Positions 12,307 to 25,251 are shown, numbered from the stretch's first letter. The stretch: DNA of 64,000 nt from Chiua virens (GCA_019787685.1 JAHNUO010000008.1:1798001-1862000); one strand, 5' to 3'. Notes: generated by a model from the sequence alone, not told the origin. Made by a program: numbers and translations.

Positions 12307-13422
12307 CAAATAGTGATGGAGGAAAACACAGACGGAGGGCGTGATAGTATATTTTCGCCATGTCTGACTCCGTGAGATTTTGTACCCGTTCGAGATAAGG
12401 CGAAGTGGCCAAGGCTCCAATGGGTCGGATGGCCCTTAATAATATCATCCTTATCTCTCCAAGTGGGAAGCTGTTACTTTGGCGCCATCGCGATGTCACA
12501 TGGTGAAAAGAGGCCATGCAGGCTTGAATGGATGATGAAGGTGCGTTTGTTGAACCACCATTTCTATGGGAGCTACTCCGGGATGAGAGTTGTATAAGCA
12601 TTGAACGAAGAACTTGATGATAGCCCAACAGGGTAGGCCCAATGGCTGTTGAGCAGAACCTAGATAACAAGACAGTCGTGAGAGGGTCCCTGCGCCTTTC
12701 CCGGAGATCAGTGAGTATCAGTAGTGCTCATTGACAAGGCAGCTCAACTCATCAAATGCGCGGTTAGTTGCTAGTCGATAGATCCAGAGGCTCCTCGACT
12801 AACAACTAACCATGCTTGTGTAAGCCTGCATCCGGAGGGCTAACGTAGGCTTGAGACTTTTCGATGGGCACTCCGACGGGTCACTGGTACCTAGTACCAG
12901 TGCCACAGTGAGTCAAGTACAGAAATAGTTTCAAGCCCCGCGTTGGCGTCACTGCCTCACTTCCCTCACAGCTCAACTTGGAGCGGTGTCCAATGATCCG
13001 GTATCAGGGAAAAATCAGGAGTGTGATAACCCTTCCTGCAGTATCATAAGGGTTTGTAGACAACCTACAATTTTTGAAAAATTAGATTATAAAGGACAGT
13101 AAATGCCTATCCTGACTTTCTCCTGATGGGAGGTTCGGGATGACATGTTGCCCAAAGACATGTCGACAGTAACCAATGGGATACCATAGAGCCTATAAAG
13201 CTGGTCAGATTTCAAAGGATGCAATCAGATAAGTCATGACTTGGAAGATCAATCACCCTACAAAGATCTCAGCCAGATGACTCAGACATGGACATGTGGT
13301 GAATACACCATTCTGAAAGTTCAGATCGGAAATCATTTACGAAGACGGACCTGAGAAATTCCATTGATATGAGCGACAAGCCAAAAACTGCATGACTACG
13401 TTCGGCTTTGCAAAGTCTAGAT
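12307..13422. other. Intergenic, upstream of the permease
   Basis: No convincing exon was found. AT-rich runs occur near 13050-13110. The region presumably contains the permease promoter. Confidence 0.35.
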
Positions 13423-13629
13423 TCAATGCAGATATCCAGTCACAGTCTGAGCCCTTACACCAACTTGAAACACGATCACGAATGCGATCTCGGTGAGCAT
13501 ACAAGGAAGCATGGACTCAACCACCAAAGAGATGATAGCGAAATACGGCAATGCGTACTCGTGCCCCAGATGCGCCTCAAGCTGCGGCCTCCCGAACCAC
13601 AATATATGGTAACAGATCATCGATGTCAA
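13423..13629 (-). pseudogene. Fragment of a fungal multi-pass membrane protein
   Basis: A short minus-strand frame reads YALPYFAIISLVVESMLPCM followed by a hydrophobic run and a cytosolic-like end. The pattern of a membrane helix containing V-E-S resembles a late transmembrane segment of mushroom 7TM-like proteins related in style to the DUF6533 neighbours. No flanking exons of the same gene could be joined, so this is best read as a remnant. Confidence 0.25.
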
Positions 13630-14242
13630 GATCGCAGCTAAGGTGTGGCGAATGCGATTATTAACGCCAGGACAGGACCCACCATGGACTCCGTTGATGA
13701 GTCTGTCGCCACATGGGCCACCTGGCTTTCTTTACTTAATCCCCGGGCCCGGCGGCTCGGCTAACGATACTCAGTGCTGCCTAAATGGCACAACCATTGC
13801 CAAGGATTTGTCGATAACCAAACTTTGAAACACGCACATTGCAATGTTTTGGGCGTCAGGGCTTCAGCCCGAATGTCGGGTTTCGACACCTTGCGCCTCT
13901 TTCGCACCGCTAGTGCGGATGCTCACGGAATCCGAATTGGATCTGGAGCCGAGCATAGGTTACCTTGTTTTCAGATGTTCAATCACCATGATCATCCGAG
14001 TCATCGTCACGGTATCACCGCTACTGTATCGCAGGTTCAACTGCGTTCGCTTTTTCCCTCTCAGGAGTCAGCTGTCACTCTGAGACAAGACGTCCATCAA
14101 CTTGAATGACAATCCCTTCCTCGTGCTCCGTAACAAGGCCAATATATGATGACATGGCAGGTCATTCGTACCTGTCCTGCCACTGCCTGCGAGCACTATG
14201 AAAGACTGCGTTCGATATGGGCTTACTTTTCATACTCGAGAG

Positions 14243-15950
14243 ATGTCGTTCCAAAAGGCAATGGATCAGGTGCTTCTTCGTCAGTAAGTACTCTCGGTTT
14301 GAAAGTGTTCTCGCAATGTTGACCCGGTCGACCGAGATTGTTCTCTGTTGCGGGCGAGACCTTGCTAGTGTATAATTATCTTCTCACTTTCCGTATGGAA
14401 GTATGTGTTACCCTTGTCCACGCGATTGTTTACTGAGAGCCGGTTCTGGAAAAGATGGACTACGTTTGGTCCGCACGATGGACCGTCGTGAAGGCCCTAT
14501 TTCTTTTCAACCGATACATGAACTTGATCGGGCAAACGATGTTTACGCTGCAACAACTCGACGTCTGGCATGCGAGTTCTTTCAAGGTACTTGCCAAGCC
14601 CATTAGCTCAGTCCCGGAATTCAATTATCCACCAGTTCTGCGGCCATTTCTTGTGGTTCATGGGCATTTTCGGATTCATCTCAGGGGAGAGCATTCGCAG
14701 TCAGGTGTTGTCCCTTTTGATCAGTTGCGCTTTTGCTGAACATTGGAGACATGCAGTTTTGGTGCTACTCAGGGCCTGGGCCGTCTGGGGGTGCAAACGT
14801 CCAGTGACCGTCGCGTTGATCGGCATCTATCTTTTTTATTTCGTGGCCAATTTTGGTGTTGTGTTGTATGACGTTACACAGACCCGGCTGAGTCGTGAGT
14901 GGACGACTCTCAGCGGAAATGATTCAGATGTAGCTGAACCACTTCCAGAACAAGCATTCGTCTATCTAGAGGAGACTGGTATCTGTATCGCACGGGGAGG
15001 TCGTAAGTGCTTGCATTCTGTTTTCTTTTGCACGCCGTTTTGATCACCCCGATGGCATGGTCAGCGGATGGTGTGAGGTTTCTCCTTCATGCAGGGCATC
15101 GCTCCTAACTAACTTGAAATGCTAAACCGCATCCTACTTTGTTTCATTTCAGTGGCTTTCGGCCGTGATAGGGCAAGCCCACTCTAGACAGTTTATGCAC
15201 ACCAGTCTGATGTGAACGGTAGATTCTCGCTCGACGTATTTGCGTTCGCAATGGTGGCGTATCCACTTTCCAAGCTCTACATGACAACACAGCATAGATA
15301 TTCGTCATTCGTTCGTGTTCTATCCATGGATGGTGAGTGTACGCGCGATATTTGATTAATGTTCGCCTAACTTCTCGTTCAGCTATCTCGTACTTTTTTG
15401 TTCGTGTAATGTGTATTCTGGAGACAACTTCCGCTTACAAGGTGATACAGGTGACTGTTTCCGCTGGAACCCTGGGGATCATAACCCAGTGAGTTATTTC
15501 CGTGAATGTTCCCCGACTGCGTGTACGAATTGAATATCTCAGAACCGTGTTTGCAAATGTAAGATTTTCCAAGTTCGCGAAAGTTGAGGGTATTTGACAA
15601 AACATAATTACACACTGCGCACATGCAGACCCCGTTGGCCGATATCGCGCAGGGGTACGTGTGTTTGGTATACTAACGTGATGACGACCATAACTAACCT
15701 TGTTTACAGATTCGGTCTCCCAATAATAACAGTCTTTGGGCAGCATGTGATCTTGAACCTCCGACGGCTTAGATCGAAATCCCAGTGTTTACTCCCAAAC
15801 GTCGATCCCACTGGGCACCCAGCCTACGAAATGACGTCAAGAACGGGCGGGGTGATGGTTTTCCGCACGGTGGACGTCACGGTTGATGAGTATGCCCATG
15901 CTTTCTTACCGCGTGTGCAACATGCTGATACCAGCCTTTCCAGATTTTAA
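14243..15950 (+). pseudogene. DUF6533 membrane protein (copy b), premature stop
   Basis: Left arm of an inverted duplication with copy c. The start at 14243 (MSFQKAMDQVLLRQ) is followed by an intron and then LLVYNYLLTFRME, intron, MDYVWSARWTVVKALFLFNR, the DUF6533 signature. Membrane exons follow: FLWFMGIFGFISGESIRSQ, VLLRAWAVWGCKRPVTVALI and YLFYFVANFGVVLYDVTQ. The C-terminal tail contains GQHVILNLRRLRSKSQ and HPAYEM, and ends at 15950. At 15185-15187 a TAG interrupts SPL-stop-TVYAHQSDV where copy c has SPFWTVYAHQSDV, so the Trp codon has been lost. The break is in the segment leading to TM5, so a full receptor-like protein would not be made. The rest of the coding sequence is well kept, suggesting recent inactivation. 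Confidence 0.65.
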
Positions 15951-17203
15951 AATCGCTTCGTCGGTCCGTCCTCGCTGACATACATATGCGAGATCCCTTT
16001 TCGTTTTGCTTTTGATCGCGTCTACCATAGTGAGTGTCGCTTGCGCAGTGCTGTTGCACGATGGATGTTTGCTTCTTGCAGCGAATGCTTTACCTTCCTG
16101 GTGCTAGAGGGATGAGTTCAGTATTCGAAGAATGTACATGCAACGATTGAGGTAGGACTGGATCCATGACTCTTAGACTGTCTGAGTAGAGTTTCGATTT
16201 ATTGGGGGGTGAGAAGTGTTTCCAGTATCACGACTTCTCGCTTAGTTTCCGTCGCCGCTTGTTTGTTTTTTAGGATACAATCATACAGCTCCCACTCAAG
16301 TACTCACCCACTACCCGCTGTACTCGCATACTTATTGCGCCGCCTCAGTTAATTCTAGCGAAGTTCAAGTTGACTGTTTACCGCATGGGTTTCAATCTCA
16401 GTTTATATAAACCCGAACATACAGCTTCTGGTGGATACAAGCCCGCGACTCGGCCCCGGCCCGGGATGCTCTACACTACTCGGAATCTGTGTGCCGTCTT
16501 CCTCCTAACGAGAAGCAGACACCCACAATAATAGGGATGATTGAACCAACAGCGATCACCTACTCAGAGTACTGGCTACTACTCTACGACGGTTCACCTC
16601 ACTCGAAAGCGCCAGACCATTTTACTATCTTACATCTACATCTGCCATCCCTGGCAAGAAGCTGATTTCCAAGGGTAGGTGAAATTGATTGTTTTAAACC
16701 CACTTACCGTGTGATTGGTACAAGAAACAGCTGGAAGCAATTGGAGGAATCTACGTTGTCATGAAACGGGATCCGTAGCATTTTCTATGACATTGATAGC
16801 TTGCAGTCGAGTGGAGCCCTCGTGTCATGAATTCGAGAATTCGTAAGCTGTTACCTTGAGGCCTGGTCTTTACTGCTAGCTTGTCCAACCTAACTTATTG
16901 GTTCTGTCACGCATTATGCTGTACACTCGATCTGGCTCCAGCCGGAGCCCGTAGCCCTTGGGTGTACATGGCGACATGGGAACTTGTTTAGCATCATGCA
17001 TCACCGACCTGTCAGCAAGGCTACTACGCACTTAGCAAAGGAAAGTGGACATCCATTACGCGGACGTGAACAGTAATGTACGGGTTATAATGTGATGATA
17101 TCTACGGTATTCAGGCTGCAGCGACACTCACCATACCAGTGGACGCAGTCAACACAGAAGGAAAAAGGGTATCTAGTAATACACGAGGACGCATCGGCGC
17201 CAA
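15951..17203. other. Spacer between inverted DUF6533 copies
   Basis: About 1.25 kb of non-repeated sequence lies between the two gene arms and contains both 3' ends. No coding exon was recognised. Short GC-rich palindromic text is seen near 16460, but no mobile element could be named. Confidence 0.4.
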
Positions 17204-18897
17204 TCAGTATCTGGAAGAGCCAGTATCAGCACCACACGGCGGTAAGAAAGTACGGGCATACTCCTCCACCGTGACGTCCACCGTGCGGACAACCATCACG
17301 CCGCCCGTTCTCGACATTTCATACGCTGGGTGCCCTGTGGGGTCGATGTTTGGGAGTAGACACTGAGATTTTGACCTGAGCTGTCGGAGGTTCAAGACCA
17401 CGCGTTGCCCAAAGACTGTTGTCACTGGGAGACCGAATCTGTAAACAAGATCAGTCATGGGACGTCATCAGTACAAACTCACGCACCCCATTGCGGTATC
17501 GGCCAACGGGGTCTACATGCGTATGTAGTGACGTTTTGTCAAATACCCCCAACTTTCGCGAGCTTGGAAAATCTTACATTTGAAAACACGGTTCTGAGAT
17601 ATTCAATTCGTACATGCAGTCGGGAGAAACATTCACGGAAATAACTCACTGAGTTATGATCCCCAGAGTTCCAGAGGAAACAGTCACCTGTATCACCTTG
17701 TAAGCGGAAGTTGTCTCCAGAATACACAATGCACGGACAAAAAAGTACAGGAGAGCTGGACGAGAAGTTAGCGAACATTGATTAAATATCGCGCGTACAC
17801 TCACCATCCATGGATAGAACGCGAACGAATGGCGAATATCTAAGTTGCGTTGTCATATAGAGCTTTGAAAGTGGATACGCCACCATTGCGAACGCAAATA
17901 CGTCGAGCGAGAATCTACCGTTCACATCAGACTGATGTGCATAAACGGTCCAGAATGGGCTTGCCCTATCACGGCCGCAATCCACTGAAATGAAACAAAG
18001 TAGGATGCGGTTTAGCATTTCAAGTTAGTTAGGAGCGATGCCCTGCATGGAGGAAAACCCTCACACCAGCCGCTGACCATGCCGTCGAGGTGATCAAAAG
18101 GTGTGCAAAAGAAAAAGAATGCAAGCACTTACGACCTCCCCGTGCGATACAGATACCAGTCTCCTCTAGATAGACGAATGCTTGTTCTGGAAGTAGTTCA
18201 GCTACATCTGAATCACTTCCGCTGAGAATCGTCTACTCACGACTCAGCCGGATCCTTGTAATGGCGTACAACACAACACCAAAGTTGGCCAGGAAATAAA
18301 AAAGATAGATGCCGATCAACGTGACGGCCACTGGACGTTTACACCCCCAGACGGCCCAGGCCCTGAGTAACACCAAAACTGCATGTCTCGAACGTTCAGC
18401 GAGAGTGCAACTCATCAAAAGGAACAAGACCTGACTGCGAATGCTCTCCCCTGAGATGAATCCGAAAATGCCCATGAACCACAAGAAATGGCTACAGAAC
18501 TGGTGGATGATTGAATACCGGGACTGAGCGAGTGAGCTTGGGAAGTACCTTGAAAGAACTCGCATGCCAGACGTCGAGTTGTTGCAGCGTAAACACCGTT
18601 TGCCCGACCAAGTTCATGTATCGGTTGAAAAGAAAGAGGGCCTTCGCGACGGTCCATTTCGCGGACCAAATATGGTCTACCTTCCCGAGAATCGGCCCTC
18701 AGTAAACAATCGCACAGACAAGAGGCGCACGTACTTCCATACGCAACGTGATAAAATAATTATACACCAAGAAGGCCTCGCCCGCAACAGAGAATAATCT
18801 CGATTGACCCGGTCAACATTGCGATACAATGTTTCGAAACGAAGCATACTCACTGACGAAGGAACACCTTATGCATTGCCTCTTGGAACGACTCCAT
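17204..18897 (-). CDS. DUF6533 membrane protein (copy c), apparently intact
   Basis: Right arm of the inverted duplication, start ATG 18897. Exons give FLVYNYFITLRME, then VDHIWSAKWTVAKALFLFNR (DUF6533), NLVGQTVFTLQQLDVWHASS, intron, FLWFMGIFGFISGESIRSQ, VLLRAWAVWGCKRPVAVTLI, and SVDCGRDRASPFWTVYAHQS. After further membrane segments the tail GQRVVLNLRQLRSKSQ, GHPAYEM and VDVTVEEYARTFLPP ends at 17204. The same intron positions as copy b are seen. The Trp codon lost in copy b is present here (complement of 17950-17952). I saw no stop within the joined exons, so this is probably the functional member of the pair. Function of the family is unknown. Confidence 0.65.
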
Positions 18898-19793
18898 TAT
18901 TTCTCGGAAATGAAAGGTAAGTATACCGAATGCAGTCCTTCATCCACGTTTTGAGCCTGTGGTAAGACAGGTACGAACCCGTCACAGAGATATCCACCTG
19001 TCATCAAGAGTATCTCGGCTCGTCAAGGTTATAATCGGCATGCATACATACTACGAGAAGCGAGTGTGGTTGACATGGACACGCTGAGAGCGACATGTGA
19101 CTCGGATAGCTTGGATCGGAAAAGCGTACGCCGTGGCACTTGAGTGCGCATGGCATGGCTTCAATTGAACCGACGTGATGTGCCAGAACACTAAATGGAG
19201 CGACTCAAGTCTAGATCCAATTCAGACATCCACTGACAGTGCAAAAGGGGCAAGGCGGACAAGTTAGTGGTTCCTTGAGGCTCGAGGGATGTTGCGAGAA
19301 TGGATTGACAAGTCAGAGTTCAAGTTGACAGTACATGGCTGCCAGTGGCATGTCTCTTTGATTCACTCGTTGACAGGAAAAGCATCATTGAAATTTTGTC
19401 CGGACACATCAACTTGAACCTTATTCCGTAGAGAGGGACCTCAAGCTGGAACTTGGTGTGGGCATGTAGCGAAGGACTTCAAGCAACCAGGCTGATTCAC
19501 AGATCTCTCCCTTGGCAAAGACAGAAGGCAACCTTATTATGCCGTAGTAAATCGTATAGCACATACTTCGATCACCGCAGGCCCAGGAACGTCTTCCGAT
19601 CACTTCGGGGTGACAGTGATGTGGCACACCGCGCCAAAAAGCAAACCCAATGTCTCGTCGGATCGATCATGTTTTGAGCCAGCAAACAGACTCGATCCTG
19701 AACGCCGTCCTTGGCCAAAGACGAAAACCGACACAAGTCTATTGATCTGAATCGCATGACACATCCACAAGTACCATACCATCTCAACGTTCA
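18898..19793. other. Intergenic, nothing recognised
   Basis: This holds the promoter side of DUF6533 copy c and the 3' flank of the Abp1 gene. No conserved exon was seen on either strand. Confidence 0.35.
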
Positions 19794-22510
19794 CTACTCG
19801 ACAAGCTCCACGTAGTTCGCTGCATATATTTCAGTCCAAGTCCCTTGACTGAAACACCAAACACGCACCTGGGAACATGCCCACATCACCTCTCGGGGTT
19901 TTCCCTTGCCACCATCCCTCGCCAACTTCCTCGATCTCCATGATACGCTCGCCTTCTCGGAACGTGACCTCGTTATCTTCCGCCGCGTCGTAACTAAAAG
20001 TGGGGGAGTGGGCCATGGACATCAACGCGTCATCGGGAACGTGGTGTACTTACTCGTAGAGAGCCACAGCAACGATGCCTTCCTCGGCGGGTGGCGCAGG
20101 CGGGGCAGGCGGGGCAGGCGGCTACGTAAAACCACATTCAAAAGTCCATTCACCAATCGAGACCAATTCAAGAACTTACCGCTGCAGGTACAGGTGGTGG
20201 CGGCGGGGGTGGGGGCGGGGGGGAGGCGGAGGAGCCTCTTCTTCCGGTGCCTCCTGTGCTGTCGGCGTCTCGATAAGTTCCACGTAATTTGCTAACAACC
20301 ATCAGAGATGCTCGAAACGTAGAATCGGGACGCTTACCAGGGAACAAGCCTGATCTGGCGCCACCCTGTCCGACCCCACTCCACCATCCTTCATCGACTT
20401 CTTCAATCTGTTCGATCACCTCACCTTCGACGAGGCTCATCTCATTGTCTTCCGTAGCCTGATGAGAGGCGAACATGGACCGTCAGCCTGAGTAAAATAT
20501 GATGACCACGTCGGAATAGATAGGCACCTCGTAGTCATATACAACAACAGCACAGACTCCATTTCCACCTTGAGGAACTGGTACGGGTTCCGGCTCCTGT
20601 TGCGGCTCCGGCTGTATGCTCAGAGATGCGAGCTGCGCAACTGGCGGGGGTGGCGGGGGTGGCGGGGGAGGTGGTGGCTAGAAAAGGAAGTGAACCAGCT
20701 TCAAAATAGGTCTAACACACCAAGTCTCACCGGAGCTTCCTCTTCTTCGACATAGCTCGCAGGTGCCACTGGGGCTGGCGGTGGCGGCGGGGGTGGCGGC
20801 GGGGGTGGCGGGGGTGGTGGAGGCACCTCTTCCTCCACTTCGGCCTCCGGTTCAGGCTCGGGCTCGGGAACACGCACTGGTTGAGGAATAGGTCGCGGTG
20901 GCGCCGGGGGTGGTGGCGGCTGTCAACAGTCAAACATATGTTTCAATGTACCCTGGCCAAGAAAAGCGACACGAACAGGCGGTGCGGGAAACTTTGGTTC
21001 AGGCTCGGGTTCAGGTTCAGTGGGCCGGCTTGCCCACGACACGGTGGCGCCGCCAACCACCGCGCCTCCGACGGCGGCTGCGCCCGCCGCACCTCTACCA
21101 CCAAAGCGACTCGAGGAAGGCGACGCTGACCCCTGTCGAGGTTGGTGACTGCCACGAAGCAGCTTTGCTTCGTTGTTCTTCTTCCTCGACCTGCTTTTTG
21201 GCAAGGGCCTGCCGCTCGCTCCAAGTAAGCTTCTTGGCTCCCCCCGCAGTGGTGCCGGCATTCGAAGATGGAGGTGCTTGTGATTCGAACTGTTGAAATG
21301 GATTCTTTAATTTACCTGGCGTCAGCTTGATCGGTGTATATGCAGTACCCTTGACGATTAAGATTCAGACTAGTAACTTGGAACGATCATGATCAAACTT
21401 ACGACTGGCGCGATACGATCCTCCTCTGCAGGCTTGGTAGGGATATTCAACGACACGACGGGGGCAGGAGGGGACGGGACGGCGCGCGCAGCTGGCGTGT
21501 ATGACTTCCAAGGGAACAATATCAAGTTGTGAATACACGACACCGAGACTGGATACTCACCGACGTCGGGGCTGGACGAGATGCGCTTGGTACCACAGGG
21601 CGTGACGCTGCCGGAGGCAGAGGCGGCGGCGCAGGAGGTTCATTTCCCCAATCATCCTCATCAGGGGACATTGCTCGGCGGTGCTGTCTTCACCGGCGGC
21701 GGGACAGGTGCACCAAACACGGGCCGTGGTGCAGTTCGAACGGATGGCATTGCAGTGGACGTGACTGTGGCAGGTCTCGAGGACGCTGATGCACTGCTAG
21801 GGTGGGGGAGGCACTCGCCGCATGGCCGCGATATCGGGTTTACCGATCGGCGTGTAGTTGGTGCCTACAGGTGCGATCGGCTCAAACTTGCGTGCTTTTT
21901 CGTTGTGGGCAGAGTATCTCGCGCCTGATGCGGCTTCGACGCGCTGCATGATGAGCGAGGAGGTGACATCAGACTGAGGAGGGATCAGATCAAAGGGGTC
22001 GCGTTGGAATATAGCTCAGGAAAGAGACGGACCTCAGTTGCGCGCGTTGATGACGACGTGCGTGCCACGGAGGAACTTGGAGACGGCACTCGAGTGCGTG
22101 TGGAAGAGCCCCTTCTTGACTTCGGGTACACCATCACCACACCAGTTGATTTGTACAAATTTTGGTAGCTTGCTCTGCGCACATCAAAGAGACACCTCAG
22201 TTCAGCCGACAGCAGAGAGGACATGAGAAGGACGGACATTGGGGTCGACCACTTTGGCAAAGGCGTATTGTATCCTGGTAGGATGATCAATTTGGATGCC
22301 ATCGCGCAGGAAGGAAACGGAAGTCGCACCTTCCATCCGAGAACTCTTCCTGGAGTTCATTCGAGCCCACCATCGCCAGTGGACTGGACCTTGAGATCGT
22401 TCGTCCCTTTGTCGTAAGTGAAGACCGCCCAGTCGATGCCCTTTCCAGCGACCACGTTCTGATACGCGTCGTTGATCTCCTTGCTCGACAAGTTGACTTG
22501 TAGAGACATG
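19794..22510 (-). CDS. ABP1: Actin-binding protein Abp1: ADF-H, Pro-rich, two SH3
   Basis: Start ATG 22510 gives MSLQVNLSSKEINDAYQNV and DWAVFTYDKGTNDLKVQSTG, the ADF/cofilin-homology fold. It continues IQYAFAKVVDPN, SKLPKFVQINWCGDGVP and GLFHTHSSAVSKFLRGTHVV (about residues 1-140). A long Pro/Glu-rich region follows, including DEDDWGNEPP, an acidic motif with the DxW core used by Abp1 to bind Arp2/3. The first SH3 is YDYE-TEDNEMSLVEGEVIEQ-WW...GLFPANYVELIE. After proline stretches the C-terminal SH3 has EDNEVTFREGERIMEIEEVG, GWWQGKTPRGDVGMFP and NYVELVE before the stop at 19794. It acts at cortical actin patches in endocytosis. Five single-base excesses (22366-22368, 22038-22039, 21800-21802, 21664-21667, 21130-21133) break the frame although the protein sequence is otherwise well conserved. 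Confidence 0.85.
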
Positions 22511-22701
22511 GTTCCTACAGAGATCAGGAATCAGCGCCGTTGCGCTACCACGGACGAGCGCGATGGCCACACCTTGGTGATTTTGGTACGGACGTAAAGA
22601 TGTTTCAGGATAGCCCGCAGCCAATTCAATTCACGTGATCTACGAATGACTAGCATGTGTAACACCTTTTCTTGTCTAACCAAACTCCGTCTTGAAAACT
22701 A

Positions 22702-23562
22702 TCATGGGAGGTCGGGAATGTCGTGCTTCCACACGACGCCAGCCGCTTTGGAGATCTCAATCGCGATGGCCCGAACAGGCTCGCACTTCCTCCATCGTCG
22801 CGCCATTCCTACGCGCACCTTCCAGATGCCATTCAATCTGCTTTGGCGTGTCGATGGCGATCAGCGCCGAAATCATCGCAAATGAGGTTTCCATGGGTGA
22901 CGTGACGCCCATGAAGGCGTAGCTATACCCATACGCGAAATTGGTGACCCAGAAGCCTGCTCGGACGACGATCTCGGTGTGCGGGACAGAATGAAGGGTG
23001 GGAGACGTACCGAGATCAGGATAGATGGCGCTCAGCAGGTCTTGCGTCGCTTTCGCCGTCTCGCCGTATGTCTGATCAAAGTACGTTTTTCCGGCATGGG
23101 TGAGCTCTTCGATGGTCGGATCCGGGTTTCTACGATCGGTAGATGGTCATCCGAGCCCGAGTTCATCGTATCATGTCGCGTACCGCAGGATTTCCTTGTC
23201 TTGAAGCGCTACTGGCGTTGCTTTGTGGAGCAGAATGAGTGCGTTGATGACCTGTTGCGTGCGGATGAGTACGATCACACGTAAAATGGAGGGACGACCT
23301 TGGGGAATCCACAGATATTACCCGACTTGAACACTGCGTCCCGGATTTTTCGTGCAGCAGTGAGCTGATCCTCGTGCGATGCACCGATCGCGTCGAGATC
23401 GCGGAGGACGTACTCGAGCACACGCGGGACTTCTTCGGGACAATTGCTCGCGGTGAATGTGATGGCTGCGACGGCATACCAAGGGCTCCTGACGTAGAAC
23501 GATTGGGGTGGGTAGAGTCGTTTGAGACGGGAAAGAAATTCGGGGGTTGCGATATGAGCCAT
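22702..23562 (-). CDS. AhpD-like / carboxymuconolactone decarboxylase-fold protein
   Basis: Start ATG 23562 (MAHIATPEFLSRLKRLYPPQ). Exons give SPWYAVAAITFTASNCPEEV, RDLDAIGASHEDQLTAARKI and RDAVFKSGNICGFPKVV, then VINALILLHKATPVALQDKE, THAGKTYFDQTYGETAKATQ, GYSYAFMGVTSPMETSFAMI and IEWHLEGARRNGATMEEVRA, ending IEISKAAGVVWKHDIPDLP with a stop at 22702. The layout matches fungal AhpD-like proteins, all-alpha oxidoreductase-fold proteins often found in mitochondria or peroxisomes; the catalytic C-x-x-C of true AhpD is not evident, so activity is uncertain. One extra base in GG 22778-22779 breaks the last exon. It shares a short (~240 bp) divergent promoter with the mitochondrial carrier. Confidence 0.6.
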
Positions 23563-23799
23563 GGTGATGAATGGATTGACACGGCGCAATTCTTATATCA
23601 TGTTTAGCCGCTCCTTGGTATTCGCTGTTGGCCATGTGTCCAAACGTCGTTGGACGTCGACTCGTCTTTCGGCAAAAAATTGAAGTGGCGTCACCACATC
23701 CTTGTTCGCATCATACATACATCGTCTCACCGGAGCCCGGAACACCAATACTGGCGCCCGCAGTGATATCCCACCTCGAGCATATTAGAGCCAGATAGA

Positions 23800-25071
23800 A
23801 TGGTAGCAGGCAAGCTCTTTCTCTGAGACCGCGGTGTCGCGCTCACCAGTGTCTAGTTGATCTTCATCCGACGGTCGACTTTGCCGCTGGAACCGCTGCA
23901 GGTAGGCCACAGAGGTACTGTACCCACGCGAGCCTGACCGTCGATTCTAGGTGTCATTGGACTTTTGGTCGCACACCCTTTTGATACAGGCAGGTTCTTC
24001 CAACGTCGTTGGACCTGCGTTGACGTCTCACTCGCCAGTCAAAACCCGTTTCCAGAACCCAGCCATCTATGCCAAATACAAATCCACGTTGCATGCATTT
24101 ACCACGATCATTCGAGAAGAACGGTTTACGGGACTTTACAAGGGTATTGTGTCACCGCTCGTATGTGCGCGCTCATGTTTCCATCTTACTTCAACCCACC
24201 GATTCTCAGGTTACGTGCGCCTTTATGAACGGCCTCGTTTTCTCGTCTTACAAGTTCTTTATGAGGGCTCAGCTCGATGACCCCACGTCGGTCCCTTCAC
24301 TGACTCAAGTTGGACTTGCGGGTACCGGTTGTGGCATAGTGACATCGTAAGGCTGTGTGCTCCACGTGTGGTCCCCGAATGAACGACTCATCCGCAGGCT
24401 TATCGCAAGCCCCACCGAGTTGATCAAGATACGACAACAAAACGTGCTTGCCAACGATCCGGCGAACGCATCCGCCGCCAGAGTCGCGATGGGGATCATT
24501 AGACAACACTGGCGTACGAGGACTGTACCGAGGGTTGACCGCGACGGCGTTGAGGGACACGGGGTATGGAACGTACTTTCTCACGGTGAGGTTCCCCCGA
24601 TTGAAAGGTGGTGGTGATCGATGACGCGTGAACAATGAGGCTACAGTACGAGGCAACGTGTCGGTACTTTAAGCCCGCCTCGGGGCAGTCCGCGGAGGCC
24701 GACCATTCCTCGTTGTTGTCTGAGATTGATTCGGAGGCAAGTAGTATGCCATGGACGGCGCTCTTTCTTGCGGGGGGTCTGGCGGGTATTGGGGGATGGT
24801 TGGCGACGTTCCCGATGGATCTGGTGAAGACGCGGATGCAGAGCGCGACGCAGAGCGGGATGGATCCTTATCGAACGATCGTGTCGACGGTCGTTCATTC
24901 GTATCGCTCCGAAGGACCGAAAGTATTCTTTCGAGGGCTTACGCCGACACTGATTCGGTCCGTCGCCCCGACTGATTTGTATTTGAGGTACTGACGAGCT
25001 GAGCAAGGTCCGTTCCGGTGAATGTTGCTACGTTTTCGGTGTACGAAGGAGTAGTTCACGTATTGAGCTGA
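23800..25071 (+). CDS. Mitochondrial carrier (SLC25) family transporter
   Basis: Repeat 1 reads VDFAAGTAA, intron, GVIGLLVAHPFDT, intron 23990-24038 (GC-AG), then VKTRFQNPAIYAKYKSTLHA and RFTGLYKGIVSPL: a P-F-D-x-V-K-T-R signature followed by G-L-Y-K-G. Repeat 2 has LIASPTELIKIRQQN, then HGVRGLYRGLTATALRDTGY and YGTYFLT. Repeat 3 has GGLAGIGGWLATFPMDLVKT and PKVFFRGLTPTLIRSVPVNV, ending YEGVVHVLS at 25071. This is the three-repeat, six-helix inner-membrane carrier with Px[DE]xx[KR] in each repeat. The residues resemble the carnitine/ornithine/basic-amino-acid branch, but the substrate is not fixed. The first exon (ATG 23800, intron to about 23850) is the weakest part. The T at 24510 must be dropped to keep the frame. 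Confidence 0.75.
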
Positions 25072-25251
25072 TAATGAATGACTATAGTAGATTTGACGTA
25101 AGTCGAGGGACACAGGTTGTTGCGGCAAACGGCGTGCTGAGTTTGGGCAGCCAAAGTCGGCGACATTTGGAAATTTCCCATTCACCTCTTTGGCGTTGCC
25201 AGCACTATCTTCTCTCTCTCCAAGCTGGCCCTCTCTGGCCATCCCCTCTTC

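Larger units (their letters stand above)
14243..18897. repeat. Inverted gene duplication, two ~1.7 kb arms
   Basis: The arms 14243-15950 and 17204-18897 are reverse complements across exons and introns with scattered substitutions. They are separated by 1.25 kb of unrelated sequence. Similarity covers whole genes, including the upstream intron, but no flanking element ends are visible. Confidence 0.75.

Noticed and set aside
22038..22368. Idea that extra T bases are specifically inserted to create stop codons in Abp1
   Set aside because: Each case is equally explained by doubling of a neighbouring base (GG, A, CC, CCC), and other genes show the same without stops; no T-specific rule holds.
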